A stretch of 39,601 nucleotides of DNA. It comes from an uncultured Burkholderiales Genera incertae sedis bacterium. GTDB taxonomy: Bacteria > Pseudomonadota > Gammaproteobacteria > Burkholderiales > Eutrophovitaceae. A program made the position numbers and the translations under genes. The notes beneath the pieces were generated by a model. That model worked only from the letters and a program-made list of their open reading frames with translations, was not told the origin of the DNA and ran no database searches. The stretch's first letter is position 1. Every line of letters starts with the position of its first letter. Below, piece by piece: positions 16,592 through 24,305 of this stretch. The stretch is taken from positions 1-39,601 of the forward strand of contig CAJQIK010000033.1 in NCBI GenBank assembly GCA_905478365.1, read 5' to 3'.

Positions 16592-17536
16592 TTAAGGCGC
16601 CTTTTTAAATATTTTTAATCCCACTAAGCCCTTGGGAAGAAAAAGTGCGACAAGAACAATCACGACTCCGGTCAAGAGCTGCCAATGTTTGGTCAACATC
16701 TGAAAGCCTTCCTCAACAAGCATTAGAGTTGTGGTTCCCAGGACCGGTCCGAGTACTGTCCCTTTCCCGCCGAGAATCACCATCATCAACGCGTGCCCTG
16801 ATACGTGCCAACCAACCATTTCGGGATTAACGACTCCATACTGAACAGCGGCTAAAAATCCACCTACAGCAGCAATCATGCTCGCAATCACAAAGCATAC
16901 TAATTTGAATTTGTACGTGTTGTAACCGATAGCCTTAGTCCTGTGTTCATTAACACGAATACCCGTAAGTACACGGCCAAATGGAGAGGCGATGATTCTT
17001 CTGATAACAATTAAAACCAAGAATAATAAAATCAACGTTAAATAATAAAAGTGAATCACATTTGCCAAATCCAGGTGCCACCAATCGAATAGACTAAGAT
17101 TGGGACGAACGTTTATATACATACCATCTGATCCACCGGCCAAATTCGTGTCGTGCAAAAAATAGAACAACATCTCACCAAGCGCCAATGTAGACATGAT
17201 GAAGAATATACCTTTAGTTCTTAGAACTAAGGCTCCAAATATTGCGCCAAGCACCCCAACAGATAAAATGCTGGCTAGAAACGCAACAAAGAAATTCATA
17301 GGTGAGTCTAGGGGACTTAGTATTGCTAGAACGTAACCGGAAAATCCAAAAAATGCAGCATGACCTAAGCTGACTAAACCAGTGAAACCAACTAACAAAT
17401 TTAAGCTACTGACAAAAATGATCATCACTAGAATTTTTGAGGCAAATTGAATATAAAACCGGTCACCCCAAAGTGGCAGACAAACTAAACCCAAAAGAAT
17501 TAACGCTGGTAAAACTTTTCTAAGTATCACGTTCAA
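16592..17536 (-). CDS. livM: Branched-chain-type ABC transporter permease LivM
   Basis: A 314-residue inner-membrane permease with many hydrophobic segments and the family marks LVGFTGLVSLGHAAFFG near the N-terminus and VVNPEMVGWHVSGHALMMVILGGKGTVLGP, which contains the cytoplasmic coupling loop. The start codon is TTG, directly after the livH stop. I accept it because GGGAG sits 6 nt upstream; a GTG two codons later is the only near alternative. It pairs with LivH to form the channel of the importer. Confidence 0.95.
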   Translation of the reverse strand: MNVILRKVLPALILLGLVCLPLWGDRFYIQFASKILVMIIFVSSLNLLVGFTGLVSLGHAAFFGFSGYVLAILSPLDSPMNFFVAFLASILSVGVLGAIFGALVLRTKGIFFIMSTLALGEMLFYFLHDTNLAGGSDGMYINVRPNLSLFDWWHLDLANVIHFYYLTLILLFLVLIVIRRIIASPFGRVLTGIRVNEHRTKAIGYNTYKFKLVCFVIASMIAAVGGFLAAVQYGVVNPEMVGWHVSGHALMMVILGGKGTVLGPVLGTTTLMLVEEGFQMLTKHWQLLTGVVIVLVALFLPKGLVGLKIFKKAP

Positions 17537-18433
17537 TTAATGCTCCCTACCGAATATCCCTTGAGGGCGGAACATTAATATCAAGGCCATTAGAGCAAAG
17601 ATACTCATACCGGCCATTTCTGGAAAAATATTTACGCCAAAAATATGAAGAGTCGTTACTTTTCCAAATGTATCAATTAAACCAACCAACAGCGCCGCGA
17701 CCATTGCGCCCTTTATCGAGCCTAAACCCCCGATAACAACAACGACAAAACTAACAATCAATACTTGACCACCCATACCAGGAAACACGGAGGATATCGG
17801 GGCCGATATCATTCCTGAGAACGCGGCGAGCGATACACCTAGAGCGAATATAAATCGATAAACCAATCCAATGTTTATACCCAGGGCTTTAGTCATTTCT
17901 CGATCAGATTCGCCAGCGCGAATCATCATGCCTAAACGGGTATGTTGAATACCTAAGAACATCAAAATAGCGATAACAATACAGACACTGGACAGCCAAA
18001 TTCGATACACAGGGTAGGCTAAGTTTTCAGTTAACTGAATTGATCCATCTAATAATGCTGGAATAGCAACGCTGTGCACATCATCCCCCCAAATGACACT
18101 TCTCAACTCAGAAAAAATTAGTATCAATCCGTAAGTAACCAATACTTGTTGCAAATGGTCTTTATCGTACAAAAACCTTATGAACAAGAACTCAAGGACC
18201 AAACCGAGCACAAATGCAACCACTACCCCTACAAACAAGCCTAACCAAAAATTTCCAATCCATCCCATGAATGACCAGGCCAGGTAAGCGCCAATCATAT
18301 AAAAACTGCCATGAGCAATATTGATTACACCCATGATCCCAAAAATTAATGTCAGTCCGCTTGCAACCAAAAAAAGTAGCAAACCGTATTGAATACCATT
18401 CATGGCTTGGATGAAAATTGTGACTGCGTCCAT
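17537..18433 (-). CDS. livH: Branched-chain-type ABC transporter permease LivH
   Basis: A 298-residue permease opening MDAVTIFIQAMNGIQYGLLL, with VASGLTLIFGIMGVINIAHGSFYMIGAY, the hallmark LivH segment, and VVVVIGGLGSIKGAMVAALLVGL near the C-terminus with the coupling EAA-like loop. It is multi-spanning. It follows the carboxyltransferase gene by 8 nt and abuts livM. It is part of the probable aromatic-acid importer. Confidence 0.95.
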   Translation of the reverse strand: MDAVTIFIQAMNGIQYGLLLFLVASGLTLIFGIMGVINIAHGSFYMIGAYLAWSFMGWIGNFWLGLFVGVVVAFVLGLVLEFLFIRFLYDKDHLQQVLVTYGLILIFSELRSVIWGDDVHSVAIPALLDGSIQLTENLAYPVYRIWLSSVCIVIAILMFLGIQHTRLGMMIRAGESDREMTKALGINIGLVYRFIFALGVSLAAFSGMISAPISSVFPGMGGQVLIVSFVVVVIGGLGSIKGAMVAALLVGLIDTFGKVTTLHIFGVNIFPEMAGMSIFALMALILMFRPQGIFGREH

Positions 18434-18441
18434 TCAGATTC

Positions 18442-19695
18442 CTAACTCATAACGCTCGACACGTCCTCGATAACATTATCGACGGCTTGCGCAGCAATCA
18501 ATTGCTTCACGGTTATTGTTGCATCGCCCTGCCAGCGCATAATATCGAGAGCTGCTGGTGGTAACACTCGAATTTGGCTTGTTTCCAACATACTCACCTC
18601 TGAGGCCGCTGCAGATAATGCCGCAAAAATCCCTCCTCCTGCAGCCCCTACTACAACTACATGTACATGCGTGCCACTCAAATGTTTCTCTCTCAAACAA
18701 ATTGCTAAAGCCGTAAGGTACTCCGATAACAATACACGTTCAGCACTTAGGCTAGGGGAATGACTAGAGCAATCAATGAACACTTTTATGCTTAGCACAG
18801 AACTTGGTAAAGCGTTAACCGCATACATCAAATCAAACATAGCTTCAGCATCAGCGAAATACTCAGCGACCAAAGCATAAACAGCCACTTTTTCATTTAC
18901 TTGATTTTCCGGAAAGAACAATGCGGACTTTCCAGACCAAGAGGTGTGTTGCCAGATCTTACTTGAATCAATTGAGGGATGAATGGACTGTTTGATAACT
19001 GACAGATCAGGACGGTTCAATCTCTCCTCTAATTCATTTAAAGCATCTATTTTGGAGATCCCCAAGTTTTTCTTAGTTGACAAAAAACGATGTATTTCGA
19101 ATTCATAGCCCTGTGAATTATCGTTTACTAATTGAAACCTACTCGACGTCTTGGACCGACTCTCGCCCCCCAAAATAAAGTGAAGGTCATCTCGATTTAT
19201 AAGAGCTTTTTCACCGTCTTGATTAAATGCTTGGATTAATTTTGGGCCAGACATGGAAATCTGTGAATGGGAATTCACTAAAACCATATCGCTCATCGAT
19301 GCCAACATACTGCCACCACCAAAACAGTGTCTGGTTACTAAGGACAAGACCCGAAGCCCAGCCAACTTAGCATCAAGCAAATCTTTAAAAACGAAACGAA
19401 AAGCGGCTAATCCGTTCGCGCCCTCAGTAACGCGAACCCCACCCGTGTTAAGAAGCATGACCAAAGGTAGCCCTAAGTGTTTCGCTGTCTCTATCCCCGC
19501 CCGAAGCTGCTTCGCTTCCGATACACCAATAGAACCTCCATGAACACTAAAATCAAACCCAACAATGACGGTATTGAGCATACCTCGCACGCCTCGTGCG
19601 ACACGTAAACTTCCAAAAGAGTCGCATTCGATATCCAGTAACTCATCGAAAAGTAGGTTTAATTGTTGATCTAGATCAAGTTGAGAGAAACGCAT
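18442..19695 (-). CDS. Fused malonate-decarboxylase-like carboxyltransferase (MdcD/MdcE-like), orphan in benzoate operon
   Basis: About 417 residues from the ATG at 19693-19695 (the track starts at TTG five codons earlier). Two crotonase-like halves are visible. The N-terminal half has VHGGSIGVSEAKQLRAGIETA, LLNTGGVRVTEGANG and VTRHCFGGGSMLASM followed by ISMSGPKLI, as in AccD and MdcD. The C-terminal half has VVVGAAGGGIFAALSA and the late IRVLPPAALDIM, as in MdcE. AccD's four-Cys zinc finger is absent. No biotin carrier, acyl-carrier MdcC or transferase MdcA is in the window. Family enzymes move or remove a carboxyl group from an acyl thioester. It sits between the binding lipoprotein and livH, 8 nt from livH, so it is clearly in the operon. 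The substrate is unknown; a decarboxylase or lyase for a pathway CoA ester is one guess. Confidence 0.75.
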   Translation of the reverse strand: MRFSQLDLDQQLNLLFDELLDIECDSFGSLRVARGVRGMLNTVIVGFDFSVHGGSIGVSEAKQLRAGIETAKHLGLPLVMLLNTGGVRVTEGANGLAAFRFVFKDLLDAKLAGLRVLSLVTRHCFGGGSMLASMSDMVLVNSHSQISMSGPKLIQAFNQDGEKALINRDDLHFILGGESRSKTSSRFQLVNDNSQGYEFEIHRFLSTKKNLGISKIDALNELEERLNRPDLSVIKQSIHPSIDSSKIWQHTSWSGKSALFFPENQVNEKVAVYALVAEYFADAEAMFDLMYAVNALPSSVLSIKVFIDCSSHSPSLSAERVLLSEYLTALAICLREKHLSGTHVHVVVVGAAGGGIFAALSAAASEVSMLETSQIRVLPPAALDIMRWQGDATITVKQLIAAQAVDNVIEDVSSVMS

Positions 19696-19780
19696 ACCTA
19701 TATACAACAATGAAGTTCGATGAACTGCACACCAAAAACATCTCGATCAGCCATCAATCAGTGGCGCAGGTCAATCAAGA

Positions 19781-20962
19781 TTAAAGATCACAACCAACGG
19801 CTGGGTCCTCCAAACCTTCCCATGCCGTCCCTACCACGCTGTTAACTCCGTTGTTAACTTTGACCGTATAAAAATTTTGAATTGGGTTATGCGCTCTAGA
19901 CATTGTCCAAGGACCGCGAGGACTGTCGATTTTTGCCCCCTCCATAGCGTTAATTGCCTGAGCTTTTTTTGATAAATCACCAGATGTTTCCTGAAGAGCC
20001 TTGATCAATAATAAACCGGCATCATATCCTTGAACGGCATAAACATCAGCCTCTTCACTGTAAGCCAATCGATAGGCCTCCCGGAAGGCTAAATTTTTAG
20101 GATTTTGAAGTCCATCAGCATAATGCAGTGTCGTTGTAATGCCCTCGGCCGCATCACCCTGGGCATCGAGCACACCTTCTGTTAAAAAGCCTGACCCGTA
20201 AAGTGGAATCGAGGACTTAAGTCCCGCCGCAGCATAGTCTTTAACAAACTTAACGGCACCACCCCCAGCAAAAAAACAAGCAACTGCATCAGGTTTTAAC
20301 GCCGCCACTTCTGTGAGAATAGCCTGAAATTCAACGTTTGGAAACGGCACGAATAATTCTTTAATAACCTCACCCCCAGCGGCTTCGAACCCCTCCCTGA
20401 AAGATGCCAGCGCCTCTTCCCCTGCTCCGTATTTCCAAGTTATAAAAACGGATTTTTTGTGCCCATCCTCCACCATGATACGGCCAAGTGGGTGGGTGGG
20501 CTGCCAATTAGAAAACGATGTTCGGAATACGTTAGGGGCACACATTGTACCCGTTGCAGCGTTCGCACCAGCGTTAGGTATGATCACCAAAGATCCCGTC
20601 TCCTGCGCAACTTTTATCATACCCATCGCCACGCCAGAATGAACGGTACCAATAACGACATCAACATTATCTCGAGTCATAATCTTATTCGCATTATCAG
20701 TAGCCTTGGAAGGATTTGATTCGTCATCTACCGTGAAAAACTCAATAGATTTTCCGAATGGATTGTCCCCCAATTCTCTTAGCGCCAGTTTAAAGCCATT
20801 CTCAATTGCCATTCCAAGCTTCGCGTATGTTCCGGTGTAAGGCAGCATGAAACCCACGCGAATTGAATCAGTAGTTTTACCGCAGCCGGCCAAAGACAAA
20901 AACGATAGTCCAGCTAAAGCTGAGGTACCCGCTAAAAATTGACGACGATTACTTATGGACAT
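19781..20962 (-). CDS. ABC transporter substrate-binding lipoprotein (Peripla_BP_6), Tat-type signal
   Basis: A 393-residue receptor of the branched-chain amino acid/aromatic acid (HAAT) family. The N-terminus has a twin-arginine motif NRRQFLAG and a lipobox LAGC at about residue 24-27, so it is probably exported folded by Tat and then lipidated. The mature protein starts SIRVGFMLPYTGTYAKLG, followed by NGFKLALRELG and the typical hinge segments. The ATG follows GGGGAACAAG, a strong site. It lies 24 nt downstream of the benzoate-CoA ligase and upstream of the liv permease genes; benzoate or a relative is the expected ligand by context. Confidence 0.93.
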   Translation of the reverse strand: MSISNRRQFLAGTSALAGLSFLSLAGCGKTTDSIRVGFMLPYTGTYAKLGMAIENGFKLALRELGDNPFGKSIEFFTVDDESNPSKATDNANKIMTRDNVDVVIGTVHSGVAMGMIKVAQETGSLVIIPNAGANAATGTMCAPNVFRTSFSNWQPTHPLGRIMVEDGHKKSVFITWKYGAGEEALASFREGFEAAGGEVIKELFVPFPNVEFQAILTEVAALKPDAVACFFAGGGAVKFVKDYAAAGLKSSIPLYGSGFLTEGVLDAQGDAAEGITTTLHYADGLQNPKNLAFREAYRLAYSEEADVYAVQGYDAGLLLIKALQETSGDLSKKAQAINAMEGAKIDSPRGPWTMSRAHNPIQNFYTVKVNNGVNSVVGTAWEGLEDPAVGCDL

Positions 20963-20986
20963 CTTGTTCCCCTTTAAACTTTTTTA

Positions 20987-22618
20987 TTACTCTGACTCGG
21001 TTCTCTGCCGTAACTTAAAACGTTGGATCTTACCCGTCGCTGTTTTTGGCAACTCACTAACAAACTCAATCCATCTCGGATATTTAAATGGCGCAAGTTT
21101 TGACTTAACATACTCTTTTAACTCGTCCTCTAAGCCAGAGGTCGCGCACGATGAGTCTACCAACACCACATACGCTCGAGGCTTTGTTAATTTATCTTCA
21201 TCTTCATCACCCACTACAGCCGCTTCAAGAACAGCGTTGTGCGACACAAGGACGCCCTCTACTTCAAATGGCGAAACGTAAAGACCACTCACCTTCAGCA
21301 TGTCGTCTGATCGTCCGCCATAAGTAAAGAATCCTTCATCATCGACACTATACTTATCTCCAGCACGGGTCCACTCGCCACAAAACGTTTCCCGAGATTT
21401 TTGTCTTTGGTTCCAGTATAAATTAGCTGCTGAAGGTCCCTTTATCTGAAGCTCCCCAAGCTCCCCAGCAGGGACATTTTGACCATCTTCATCAACTAAG
21501 CGTAGTTCGTATCCTGGCACTGGCTTGCCCGTGCTTCCGTATCGAAGATCGTCTGGGCGGTTCGATAGAAAGATGTGTAACATTTCAGTCGAGCCTATAC
21601 CGTCTAATATCTGACTACCAAAGTGTGATGTCCAACGGTTTCCGATCTCCGCCGGTAGCGCCTCTCCTGCAGAAGTAGCTACTCGAATCGCGATCTCGTC
21701 ACGGCTTGGTAAGTTGTCGTTTGCCAACATGGCTCCAAACAACGTGGGAACGCCGTAAAATATCGTGGGTTGGTGGTCTTTTAACCGCTTGAATACAGAT
21801 TCTGGTGTAGGTCTCTCAGACATCAGGACAGTTGTTGCTCCGACCGATAATGGAAATGTAAGACCATTTCCCAAACCATAGGCAAAGAATAATTTAGCCG
21901 CTGAAAAAACGATGTCCGTTTCTCTGATACCTAAAACTGGTTTAGCATACAGTTCAGCAGTGTAAGCCAAACTAGAGTGTACGTGAATTGTCCCTTTGGG
22001 GGCTCCTGTAGACCCTGAAGAATATAACCAAAAACATGTGTCGTCGCATGAAGTAATTGCAGGTTCGCACTCACCATCCGATTGGCTTTGTAGACTTTGT
22101 AAGTGGTGATGTTGGGGCGATGGTTCTCCTGAGACAATAATGTGTTCCAGATGGTTTGAATTGGCAATTGCCTCACCCAAGTTGTCAAGAAACGGGGATG
22201 CGACGATCAGAGCCTTTGCACGGCTATCCTCCATCATGAATTGATAGTCGCTTGGTGTGAGTAATGTATTCACCGCAATCGGAACGATACCAACCTTTAT
22301 CGCCCCAAGGAAAACGGCTGGGAAATCAATCGTATCCGAATGCACGATCATGACGCGATCTTCCATATTCAGCCCGAGCTTCCGTAGTGCATTACCCGAC
22401 TGGTTCACGCGTAATTTCAAGTCGTCATATGTGTAACTGCCCGAGTCATCAATATAAGCCACTTTTTCAGACCGACCGGCAAGAATGTTGCGCTCTAATA
22501 AATCATGAGCAGCATTGAATGCTCGCGGCATTGTGATGACTGGTGGGCTCGTAGAATGGTCAGACGAATAACTCTCTAACTTGGTAGACTCAATCTTTAA
22601 CACGCTTTTTCTCTTCAC
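20987..22618 (-). CDS. Benzoate-CoA ligase
   Basis: A 543-residue adenylate-forming ligase that converts benzoate, ATP and CoA to benzoyl-CoA, the entry step of the pathway. Diagnostic segments are the P-loop YSSGSTGAPKGT, AAKLFFAYGLGNGLTFP, SVGATTVLMSERPTPE and YGVPTLFGAML, all characteristic of benzoate/aryl-CoA ligases. DGIGSTEMLHIFLSN is also present, then the adenylate motif GEWTRAGDKY, the hinge GRSDDMLKVSGLYVSP and the catalytic Lys in PKTATGKIQRFKLR. The start is GTG in the track and lacks a clear ribosome site. The family's usual start falls in this region, so the true N-terminus may be a few codons downstream. It follows the flavodoxin gene by 31 nt. Confidence 0.94.
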   Translation of the reverse strand: MKRKSVLKIESTKLESYSSDHSTSPPVITMPRAFNAAHDLLERNILAGRSEKVAYIDDSGSYTYDDLKLRVNQSGNALRKLGLNMEDRVMIVHSDTIDFPAVFLGAIKVGIVPIAVNTLLTPSDYQFMMEDSRAKALIVASPFLDNLGEAIANSNHLEHIIVSGEPSPQHHHLQSLQSQSDGECEPAITSCDDTCFWLYSSGSTGAPKGTIHVHSSLAYTAELYAKPVLGIRETDIVFSAAKLFFAYGLGNGLTFPLSVGATTVLMSERPTPESVFKRLKDHQPTIFYGVPTLFGAMLANDNLPSRDEIAIRVATSAGEALPAEIGNRWTSHFGSQILDGIGSTEMLHIFLSNRPDDLRYGSTGKPVPGYELRLVDEDGQNVPAGELGELQIKGPSAANLYWNQRQKSRETFCGEWTRAGDKYSVDDEGFFTYGGRSDDMLKVSGLYVSPFEVEGVLVSHNAVLEAAVVGDEDEDKLTKPRAYVVLVDSSCATSGLEDELKEYVKSKLAPFKYPRWIEFVSELPKTATGKIQRFKLRQRTESE

Positions 22619-22649
22619 ATTGCTATTAATTTCGAAATACTCAAGTTAC

Positions 22650-23123
22650 TCACTTGTGGGACCAGACGCTTTCACATAAGCCTAACCACTCTTGAGACCA
22701 GTCAGCCGCTTCCTCCTCTGGCATTGTTCCAGAGCTGGCATCATGCATCAGTATATCGCCTATTCGGCCTGCTCCACACGAATTTAGAAGCTCGTCAAAC
22801 CGTTTACCTCCAAAACAATACGTTTCCGCATACGTTCGATCACCCAGGGCAATGACTCCATAGCGCAGATTTTTTAGATCTGGTCTTGAGCTATCCAGAG
22901 CCTCAACAAACGATCTAGCATTATCTGGAACGTCGCCCTGCCCGTAGGTTGACGTGCAAATAAGATAAATGCAGTCCATTTCAAATATCTCAGGGGTCAA
23001 TCCGTCCATATCGACGGTCTCGACCGCGACTCCTTCACCATCGAATCTTAACTCCAACTCTTGAGCAACCAGCTGTGCATTACCAGTCATAGTACCAATC
23101 AGAATTTTGATTTGTTTCTTCAT
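22650..23123 (-). CDS. Flavodoxin (MioC-like), first gene of the leftward benzoate operon
   Basis: I start at the ATG at 23121-23123 (MKKQIKILIGTMTGNAQ), with GGAG about 13 nt upstream. This gives 157 residues, normal for a long-chain or MioC-type flavodoxin. The track's TTG start would lie inside the operator-like palindrome. FMN phosphate loop GTMTGNAQ at 10-17; second loop CTSTYGQGDVPDNA around 57-69; third loop LGDRTYAETYCFGGKRFD around 93-110, with aromatic residues to stack on FMN. It is a cytoplasmic one-electron carrier. It heads the operon with benzoate-CoA ligase in a locus lacking boxA, so it is a candidate electron donor for BoxB; that role is inferred. Confidence 0.88.
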   Translation of the reverse strand: MKKQIKILIGTMTGNAQLVAQELELRFDGEGVAVETVDMDGLTPEIFEMDCIYLICTSTYGQGDVPDNARSFVEALDSSRPDLKNLRYGVIALGDRTYAETYCFGGKRFDELLNSCGAGRIGDILMHDASSGTMPEEEAADWSQEWLGLCESVWSHK

Positions 23124-23158
23124 TTGATTCTTGCCGCTCCACAAACTAAACATAATCA

Positions 23159-23186
23159 ATATTTAGGCAATATATTACCTAAATAT
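23159..23186. promoter_or_regulatory. 28-bp near-perfect palindrome, candidate BoxR operator 1
   Basis: Arms ATATTTAGG and CCTAAATAT (9 bp each, perfect) flank CAATATATTA, whose inner AATATATT is itself palindromic; only one base pair of fourteen fails. It lies 35 nt upstream of the flavodoxin ATG, in the divergent gap with boxR. Its position and symmetry suit a dimeric XRE-type regulator. Binding by BoxR is inferred. Confidence 0.6.
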
Positions 23187-23254
23187 ACGAATTTGATGCT
23201 TTATTATACAGTTTTCTTAAATTTGTAGTATCATTCATTACATGCTTTAAAAAA

Positions 23255-23273
23255 TAGTAATATATTGCAACTA
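23255..23273. promoter_or_regulatory. Second operator-like copy sharing the 12-bp core, candidate BoxR operator 2
   Basis: GTAATATATTGC at 23257-23268 is the exact reverse complement of 23167-23178 inside the palindrome. It is framed by TAG and CTA (TAGTAATATATTGCAACTA), as the first site is framed by TAGG and CCTA. The site lies 78 nt before the boxR ATG and 90 bp centre-to-centre from the first. A weak upstream promoter guess is TTGTAG (23223) with 17 nt to TTTAAA. Confidence 0.5.
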
Positions 23274-23351
23274 ATAAGGAACTTGAATCACACTATCGTG
23301 TCTATTCCTACAGATGACTTAAAAGATTAAACGACGTAGGAAAAACAAATT

Positions 23352-24287
23352 ATGCTTGAAACAGCGCATCAGAACCAAAGCGATCGCAGATCAACCCCCA
23401 GGTCAAACCCACGGGAAACGGCTAATGCAGAATTTTTAACCTTAGTTGGCTCAAGGGTCAAAAAAATTCGCAAAGAAAAAAAATTAACCAGAAAGGTTCT
23501 GTCGGAACATTCAGGAGTATCGGAGCGGTATCTTGCATTATTGGAATCTGGCCAAGGCAATGTATCCATTGCACTTTTGCGGCAAGTAGCACAGTCTCTT
23601 GATGTCGAACCAGAGATTCTTATTTCCAACTCGGCACCTGTGAACGCCGAGTCACGCCTCTTGTTAGGCTTATTGGCGGGCCTGACCAGTTCTGACAGAC
23701 ACAGGTTTAAGGACCAGCTACTGAAGGAATTACGCAACTCACCCGTGAGTCGCAGCTTTCGTATTGCTTTGATCGGACTCAGGGGAGCCGGTAAAACCAC
23801 AGTGGGTCAGAGACTCTCTAACATTTTAAATATTCCTTTCGTCGAGATCGATAGGGAAATTGAGAAGCTTGCGGATGCTCCACTATCAGAAATATTTATC
23901 ACTTATGGTCAGGAAGGCTATAGGAATTTAGAAAAAACATGCCTGGAAAATGTATTAGGTAATGGTAACAACTGCATCATTTCCACTGGCGGAAGTATTG
24001 TTCAAGACCATAAAGTGTACGACCTTCTTTTATCTACGTGCTACACCGTGTGGCTGAAGGCTTCGCCGAAAGAACATATGGATAGAGTTGTAGCGCAAGG
24101 CGACCTCAGACCCATAGCAGGAAATAACAAAGCAATGGATGAATTAAAAAATATTCTCCTCAAGCGACAGTCCGGCTACGAGAAGGCAGATTTAACCGTG
24201 ACAACGGATGGTAAGGCACCTGGCTTTATTGCCAGTCAAATACTCGCGGATCGAACGCTCAGAAAACTCATACAACACACAAACTAA
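23352..24287 (+). CDS. boxR: BoxR/BzdR-type transcriptional regulator (XRE HTH fused to shikimate-kinase-like domain)
   Basis: A 311-residue regulator. Residues 30-90 form an XRE-type helix-turn-helix (VGSRVKKIRKEKKLTRKVLSEHSGVSERY, then LESGQGNVSIALLRQVAQ). After a linker, residues 135-305 match shikimate kinase: Walker A IGLRGAGKTT at about 141-150, FVEIDREIE, FRxxE-like YRNLEKTCLE, and STGGSIV. This fusion is the signature of BzdR/BoxR, repressors of benzoate genes whose kinase-like domain senses benzoyl-CoA. The gene is divergent from the ligase operon and 18 nt upstream of boxC, so it probably represses both units until benzoyl-CoA accumulates. AGGAAAAACAAATT precedes the ATG. Confidence 0.92.
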   Translation: MLETAHQNQSDRRSTPRSNPRETANAEFLTLVGSRVKKIRKEKKLTRKVLSEHSGVSERYLALLESGQGNVSIALLRQVAQSLDVEPEILISNSAPVNAESRLLLGLLAGLTSSDRHRFKDQLLKELRNSPVSRSFRIALIGLRGAGKTTVGQRLSNILNIPFVEIDREIEKLADAPLSEIFITYGQEGYRNLEKTCLENVLGNGNNCIISTGGSIVQDHKVYDLLLSTCYTVWLKASPKEHMDRVVAQGDLRPIAGNNKAMDELKNILLKRQSGYEKADLTVTTDGKAPGFIASQILADRTLRKLIQHTN

Positions 24288-24305
24288 TTTGAATCCTTTA
24301 TAACC

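Noticed and set aside
23124-23159. Upstream TTG/ATG starts of the flavodoxin ORF
   Set aside because: The TTG falls in the palindrome and neither early start has a ribosome site; the flavodoxin fold begins at MKKQIKILIGTMTGN.
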